Assembly: GCA_043769645.1 (NCBI GenBank)
Contig: JAYVJC010000042.1
Span: 19,750-83,749 of the forward strand
DNA: 64,000 nucleotides
DNA from: JAYUDN01 sp043769645
GTDB lineage: Bacteria; Patescibacteriota; Gracilibacteria; BD1-5; UBA2023
Direction of reading: 5' to 3'
Shown: one piece after another, positions 60,288 through 64,000 of the stretch
Numbering within the stretch: the stretch's first letter is position 1
Layout: each line of letters opens with the position of its first letter
Program-made: the position numbers and the translations under genes
Notes under the pieces: model-generated
The model's database searches: none
What the model saw: only the letters and a program-made list of their open reading frames with translations
Told to the model about the DNA's origin: nothing

Positions 60288-60812
60288 ATGCGCAAATATC
60301 TCATCATTCTCATCCTCGCCTCTATCGGCATCTTTAATGCAGCTTACCTCTCGATTCACGCCTATCAGTATTGGGATGGAGCCGATGCGAGTGCCCTGCA
60401 GTCGCTGCCTTGTGATATCTCAAGCAAATTATCTTGTAGTGGTATCCTCCAGAATCCTCGTGCGATTATTTTTGAATTCGGCGGTGAATATGCTAATTGT
60501 CCTTCAGATGAAGATTGCATAACATACTCTAAAGAACCATTCAAAGTGGCTTTTCCGATGATTGCCCTCGTCGTCTACCCTCTCCTCTTTCTCCTAGCTC
60601 TTTCTGGGTATATACATAAGTCTCTGACGGAAGCGAAAATCCTCACTATACTCGCTCTTGGTGGGATGTGTTTCAATGGATATGTGATCTCTCAGGAAAT
60701 CATCGTCGGGATATTCTGTCCACTCTGTGCTATGTGCACCATGATCATCGTGACGATATTCATCCTCGCCATTCGGATCTGGAAATATACGCATCTCAAC
60801 GTGAAACAATAA
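60288..60812 (+). CDS. Vitamin K epoxide reductase-family protein
   Basis: 174-residue VKOR homologue with four predicted helices. The first periplasmic loop has CDISSKLSCSGILQNPRA (conserved loop cysteines and Ser), and the last pair is in GIFCPLCAMCTMI (CxxC active site). In bacteria VKOR replaces DsbB, reoxidising the thiol oxidase that makes disulfides in exported proteins. Several predicted exported proteins nearby are cysteine-containing. No fused thioredoxin domain. No internal UGA. Confidence 0.92.
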   Translation: MRKYLIILILASIGIFNAAYLSIHAYQYWDGADASALQSLPCDISSKLSCSGILQNPRAIIFEFGGEYANCPSDEDCITYSKEPFKVAFPMIALVVYPLLFLLALSGYIHKSLTEAKILTILALGGMCFNGYVISQEIIVGIFCPLCAMCTMIIVTIFILAIRIWKYTHLNVKQ

Positions 60813-60822
60813 ATAGTATACT

Positions 60823-61257
60823 ATGAAATCCAGTCTATTTTTCTTCATCACCAGTATTATACTGCTCTCCTCTTGTAGTTCCACTCCTGTCAAACCTCCA
60901 GAACCTCCAAATGTCGTCAAACTCCAAGAGAAAATCTCCTCCCTCGAGCTCGAGAATGCGAATCTCAAGGAAGAAAATAACCTCCTTCGAGCTGGCGGAG
61001 AACCGAGTACGATAACAAATTCGACGGGAGCACTTGGAGTTGATGGGGGGACGACCTACGAGGAAGGAAGCTATGACTCCTGTATGAAACAAGCAGGGAC
61101 TGACTATATCTCAGCAGGATCGAAGGCCTGTAAGGAGGCAAAGTATAGCGATGTCGATATCCTCGCAAACCGGTGCCAGCTCGATCGCAAAGTGCTCGTG
61201 GACCTCTCAGTAAGTCGGAAAAATGCCGAGGCAAACTGTCGCGGTCTCTATCAATAA
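60823..61257 (+). CDS. Lipoprotein with coiled coil
   Basis: 144 residues. The signal peptide ends in the lipobox LLSSCSS, so Cys18 is probably lipidated. A short coiled coil (VVKLQEKISSLELENANLKE) and a C-terminal domain with three Cys (YDSCMKQAG; SKACKEAKY; ANRCQLDRK) and one more near the end (ANCRGLYQ). 10 bp after VKOR. No internal UGA. Function unknown. Confidence 0.8.
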   Translation: MKSSLFFFITSIILLSSCSSTPVKPPEPPNVVKLQEKISSLELENANLKEENNLLRAGGEPSTITNSTGALGVDGGTTYEEGSYDSCMKQAGTDYISAGSKACKEAKYSDVDILANRCQLDRKVLVDLSVSRKNAEANCRGLYQ

Positions 61258-61270
61258 TCCCCTAGCACTT

Positions 61271-61534
61271 ATGTCTCATATCCTCGTCACACTCTACGGA
61301 ATCGAAAAAGACATCGTCGAAGATATCCTCCATGAAGCGACGCACAAGCACAAAAATGAAGGTATACACCTCGAGCATATCTGGCAAAATGCCGATAATG
61401 ATGATGAGGTGGTATTCCTCTTCCAGGCGGAATCTAAAAAACAGGCGGAATCGCTCCTCGAAAAAATCATGAAAAAAACCGCAGAATATACTCCCCTCTT
61501 AGAGCCTCCCAAGGTGATCTATTTGAAGAAATAG
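61271..61534 (+). CDS. Small hypothetical protein
   Basis: 87-residue soluble protein MSHILVTLYGIEKDIVEDIL..., with His/Glu-rich middle (HEATHKHKNEGIHLEHIWQN) and a C-terminal helix (ESLLEKIMKKTAEYTP). No internal UGA. ATG 61271 preferred to the upstream TTG-type start at 61223 because the latter overlaps the lipoprotein gene. No family. Confidence 0.5.
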   Translation: MSHILVTLYGIEKDIVEDILHEATHKHKNEGIHLEHIWQNADNDDEVVFLFQAESKKQAESLLEKIMKKTAEYTPLLEPPKVIYLKK

Positions 61535-61615
61535 AGAGGAAATCGTCCCTAACTATGTAAATTCAGAAAGTGCTTCAGCTTATCATTTATAACTTATATC
61601 TTATATCTCATCCCC

Positions 61616-62062
61616 ATGAAACTCACCTTCCTCCTCATCCCGCTTCTCCTCCTCTCTTCCTGTATGAATGGATGATGAAGAGGCGCTTCACAGCAAGAAG
61701 ATAAAAATTACTATGAATCCCTCTATATTCAGTGTATGAAGCTTGAGAAATGGGAAAAATGAGGATGTGTGACCTCAGTAGAATGGATGGAGAAAAATAA
61801 CTTCAAAGAAGCGGTTAATGGTGAATGTCCTCCAGGTACCACCTGGAATATGAATAAAACAATGGGAAGTAAAAAGTGGTGTGAACCGAAACCTTCTCTT
61901 GTATGATCAGGTACTGAGTCGACTAAAGACTCTGGAACCGATACGAACTGCAAAAATACTGGATGTTCTGTATGAGAATCTTGTACGAGCATCATGTACA
62001 AGTGTACCGATGGAAGTGGCGTCACAACTCGATGTGAATCGTATCAGTGTGTAAAACAATAA
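61616..62062 (+). CDS. Cys-rich lipoprotein
   Basis: 148 residues with lipoprotein signal MKLTFLLIPLLLLSSC and a mature part with about ten cysteines (YIQCMKLEK; GGCVTSVEW; GECPPGTTW; NCKNTGCSVGESCTS; YKCTDGSG; RCESYQCVKQ), so disulfides are likely. About six UGA glycines including three after the lipidated Cys. Its 5' end is nearly the same as that of the gene at 62337. Confidence 0.75.
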
Positions 62063-62083
62063 TTACCTCTAAAACTACCTTCT

Positions 62084-62272
62084 ATGAAACTCTCTACTGT
62101 CCTGATCAGTCTTATTTTTCTCACTTCGACTCTCGGAGTAGATGCTGCGAGTGCTCCACTGAAGTACCAAACTGGGAAAAAATGATGATGCTATACGATC
62201 AAGAAATCAGAAAAAAGTGGAAAAACCTACAAGTACTATGTCGATAAAAAGTATTGTAAGAAAAAGAAATAG
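62084..62272 (+). CDS. Small secreted basic protein
   Basis: 62 residues with signal peptide MKLSTVLISLIFLTSTLGVD (cleavage near AASA) and a Lys/Tyr/Gly-rich basic mature part (TGKKGGCYTIKKSEKSGKTY) with two cysteines. Two adjacent UGA glycines. Function unknown; size and charge would also suit a short structural or adhesive peptide. Confidence 0.55.
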
Positions 62273-62336
62273 TAGCAGAAAATGCAGTCACTCTGAGCTA
62301 TAAATAATACAGTCATATCACTTATAACTTATGTCT

Positions 62337-63143
62337 ATGAAACTCTCCCTCCTCCTCATCCCGCTTCTCTTCTTCATGACGTCGTGTACCATACTTCACA
62401 AACAATCGGATACTTCAGATACTTTGGTTAACCCAAGCGACAAACAAGTACAAATAATAAACGAGGCGAAAGATGCTATAATAACCAATTCTTGAAAGTT
62501 TATGGCGCCATTAGTTGTACAAACAGTACTCAAAAATATTCCAAAGTCGAAAGGATACAGAATAGCTAACGTGAAGAATGTTTCTGAGAATGTAATTGAA
62601 TTTTCAGTATTTCCTCCTTGTGCAGAACAATGTGGAGATGAGGAAAATCATCGATATTATAATGGTAAATTCTATACCGACTCTTGAACCATAAGAATTT
62701 ATCATAATATTGACCTTGTAAATGAAGCACAAATGGCCAGTGTGCCCAGTAATCCTCAGTGAACTCTTTCTATTGAGACACTATCGAATACATGAGTAAT
62801 ATGGCAAGAATGAATAAATGGATTCAGTCTTAATAATATAGGGGAATATACATACCTTGTATATAAAAATAGGGGAATTAGATTCCTGAAATATACTGGA
62901 TTCCGAGCGGATAATTCAGGGAAGTCAATAATTCTAAATGCAGAAAACAAAATTATCGTAGTAACCACAAGTGAGGATCAATGAAGTTTACTTTTTGTAT
63001 TTGATAAAGAACTTACGAAAATATATAATTCATGGACTGAAAATCTTATAGATATTACCGATGTAAAATATAACAATGGAGAAATATTTATTTCTTATAG
63101 AAATTGAACAGAAAAGAAAAACTATACTCTACCTCTTGATTAA
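62337..63143 (+). CDS. Lipoprotein of unknown function
   Basis: 268 residues, signal MKLSLLLIPLLFFMTSC with lipobox ending in Cys17. The mature part is beta-rich (SVFPPCAEQCGDEENHRYYN; YTYLVYKNRGIRFLKYTG; IILNAENKIIVVTTSEDQGS), perhaps a propeller-like domain. About eight UGA glycines. An alternative in-frame ATG is at 62331. It follows two other exported proteins. Confidence 0.72.
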
Positions 63144-63198
63144 TTTTTTCCATTAACTTTCTACTTTTCACTTTTAACTTTTCACTTTTAACTAATTT

Positions 63199-64000
63199 AT
63201 GTCCCTTTCTACTCACCGCCACTCTCTCTCCCACATCATGGCGCAAGCCACTCGTATGGTCATGGGACCCAATGCTCTCCTCGCTATCGGACCTGATGTC
63301 GATAACGGATGGTACTACGATATCGACTTCGGTGATATCACGCTCGAGGAAGCCAAACTTCGGGATATCGAAAAGAAGATGAAATCGATCGTCCGTGAAG
63401 GACAAGAGTTTCGTCAATTTTCTCTCTCGGTCGCTGATGCAAAAATATTCACTAAAGCACTCGGTGAGATCTACAAGCTCGAGATGATCGAAGATCTCGA
63501 GGCTCGAGGTGAGACGACGATTTCTTTTTTCGCTAATATCGGGAAATTCCAGAATCCCGCGTATCGAGATTTCACATTTCTCGAGAATCCGATGACCGTG
63601 GCACAAATAGAAAATGGAGAAATTTCTTTTCCTCATTCCCCTCTTGAGGGGCAAGGGGTGGATGCCTCCTCAGGAAATGCACCCCGTCCCGCTTCACGTG
63701 ACACCCCTCACGAGGGGAAATCGAGCCATTTCGACTTCCGCCTTTCCACCTTCATCGATATGTGTCAGGGGCCGCATGTCGAGTTCACAAACTTGATCCC
63801 AGAAGACAGTTTCAAGCTCGATAAGCTCGCTGGAGCCTACTGGAGAGGTGACTCGAAGAATAAACAACTCACACGCATCTACGGACTTGCCTTCGATACG
63901 GGAGAAGCCCTCGCGAAGTACGAGACGATGATGGAAGAAGCGAAGAAACGGGATCACCGCATCCTCGGGAAGAAACTCAAGCTCTTCACGGTATCCGATA
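63199..64000 (+). CDS. thrS: Threonyl-tRNA synthetase, 3'-truncated by the window
   Basis: First 267 residues of ThrRS. No N-terminal TGS domain: the protein begins at the editing domain, MSLSTHRHSLSHIMAQATRM (HxxxH zinc motif), then ALLAIGPDVDNGWYYDIDF, and later DMCQGPHVEFTNLIPEDSFK, LAGAYWRGDSKNKQLTRIYG. Between them is an in-frame insert derived from a fold-back repeat (63639-63720). The catalytic domain lies outside the window. Leader of CACTTTTAACTTTTCACTT repeats. No UGA in the visible part. Confidence 0.96.
   Translation, partial: MSLSTHRHSLSHIMAQATRMVMGPNALLAIGPDVDNGWYYDIDFGDITLEEAKLRDIEKKMKSIVREGQEFRQFSLSVADAKIFTKALGEIYKLEMIEDLEARGETTISFFANIGKFQNPAYRDFTFLENPMTVAQIENGEISFPHSPLEGQGVDASSGNAPRPASRDTPHEGKSSHFDFRLSTFIDMCQGPHVEFTNLIPEDSFKLDKLAGAYWRGDSKNKQLTRIYGLAFDTGEALAKYETMMEEAKKRDHRILGKKLKLFTVSD
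63639..63720. repeat. Fold-back repeat inside thrS
   Basis: About 82 bp with terminal inverted segments TTCCCCTCTTGAGGGGCAAG and CACCCCTCACGAGGGGAA. In frame; translated as SPLEGQGVDASSGNAPRPAS and so on. Same type as the insert in lysS. Confidence 0.85.

Noticed and set aside
1..64000. Many apparent short or broken genes
   Set aside because: They arise from reading UGA as stop; with UGA as glycine nearly all become intact full-length proteins, so they are not called pseudogenes.
1..64000. tRNA-Gly(UCA) expected in a code-25 genome
   Set aside because: I looked for T-arm and CCA signatures on both strands and found only tRNA-Gln; it must be outside this window.
1..64000. Insertion sequence, prophage or plasmid functions
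   Set aside because: No transposase, integrase, terminase, capsid or replication initiator motifs were seen.

Overview
This window reads as chromosomal DNA of a candidate-phyla-radiation bacterium that translates UGA as glycine (genetic code 25, known from Absconditabacteria/SR1 and Gracilibacteria/BD1-5). Dozens of in-frame UGA codons fall on invariant glycines: the Walker A of a pilus ATPase (374-376), the MCGI start of GlmS, the Rossmann motif of a dehydrogenase, the phosphate-transporter signature and the HPSQ loop of aspartate carbamoyltransferase. All convincing native genes end in TAA or TAG. Coordinates below therefore join pieces that the standard code would split.

Layout. 1-2.0 kb: pilus/secretion ATPase and an unknown protein. 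2.1-3.6 kb: a UGA-terminated small membrane-protein cassette, a duplicated glmS 3' end and a BrnT/CopG-like toxin-antitoxin pair. 3.6-8.1 kb: glmS, two unknown genes and a phosphoribosyltransferase-like gene. 8.2-13.9 kb: a lysine block (lysA, two tandem attenuators, aspartate kinase, pterin dehydratase, lysS with an extra C-terminal domain). 14-20 kb: an unknown gene, an NAD-dependent dehydrogenase, a second unknown gene, a LysM-CHAP wall hydrolase, rplU, tRNA-Gln and rplI. 20-27 kb: nadD, ruvX, a second UGA-terminated cassette, a Fur-type regulator, ZIP and CDF metal transporters and hypotheticals. 27-33 kb: nitroreductase with a divergent HxlR regulator, a frameshifted tyrosine phosphatase, a MAPEG protein and glyS. 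33.5-41.4 kb: recG, a UGA-rich gene pair, an O-methyltransferase, trxA and dnaJ. 41.6-51 kb: phosphate transporter, serine hydrolase, pyrB, pnp, riboflavin synthase, lumazine synthase, riboflavin kinase and a Trm11-like methyltransferase. 51-54.6 kb: both subunits of ATP-citrate lyase. 54.7-64 kb: surface protein, HD-domain protein, ruvB, cyclophilin, VKOR, a secreted/lipoprotein cluster and the 5' part of thrS.

Regulation and genome style. Most native starts lack a clear Shine-Dalgarno sequence, and some have a TATAAT-like box only 6-14 nt before the ATG, suggesting leaderless or near-leaderless mRNAs. Short tandem repeats with units of about 7-11 bp, and palindromic REP/fold-back elements, fill intergenic DNA and also lie in frame inside conserved genes (recG, trm11-like, aclA, aclB, an O-methyltransferase, lysS, thrS).

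Most notable: (1) tandem attenuators with leader peptides rich in Thr, Ile, Met and Lys codons before aspartate kinase; (2) two small transcription units with strong Shine-Dalgarno sites and UGA directly before GC-rich terminators, as if written in the standard code; (3) ATP-citrate lyase; (4) repeat invasion of housekeeping genes; (5) a toxin-antitoxin pair between two copies of the glmS terminus. No CRISPR array, transposase, rRNA or tRNA-Gly(UCA) was found. All family calls come from reading motifs by eye; no database search was run.
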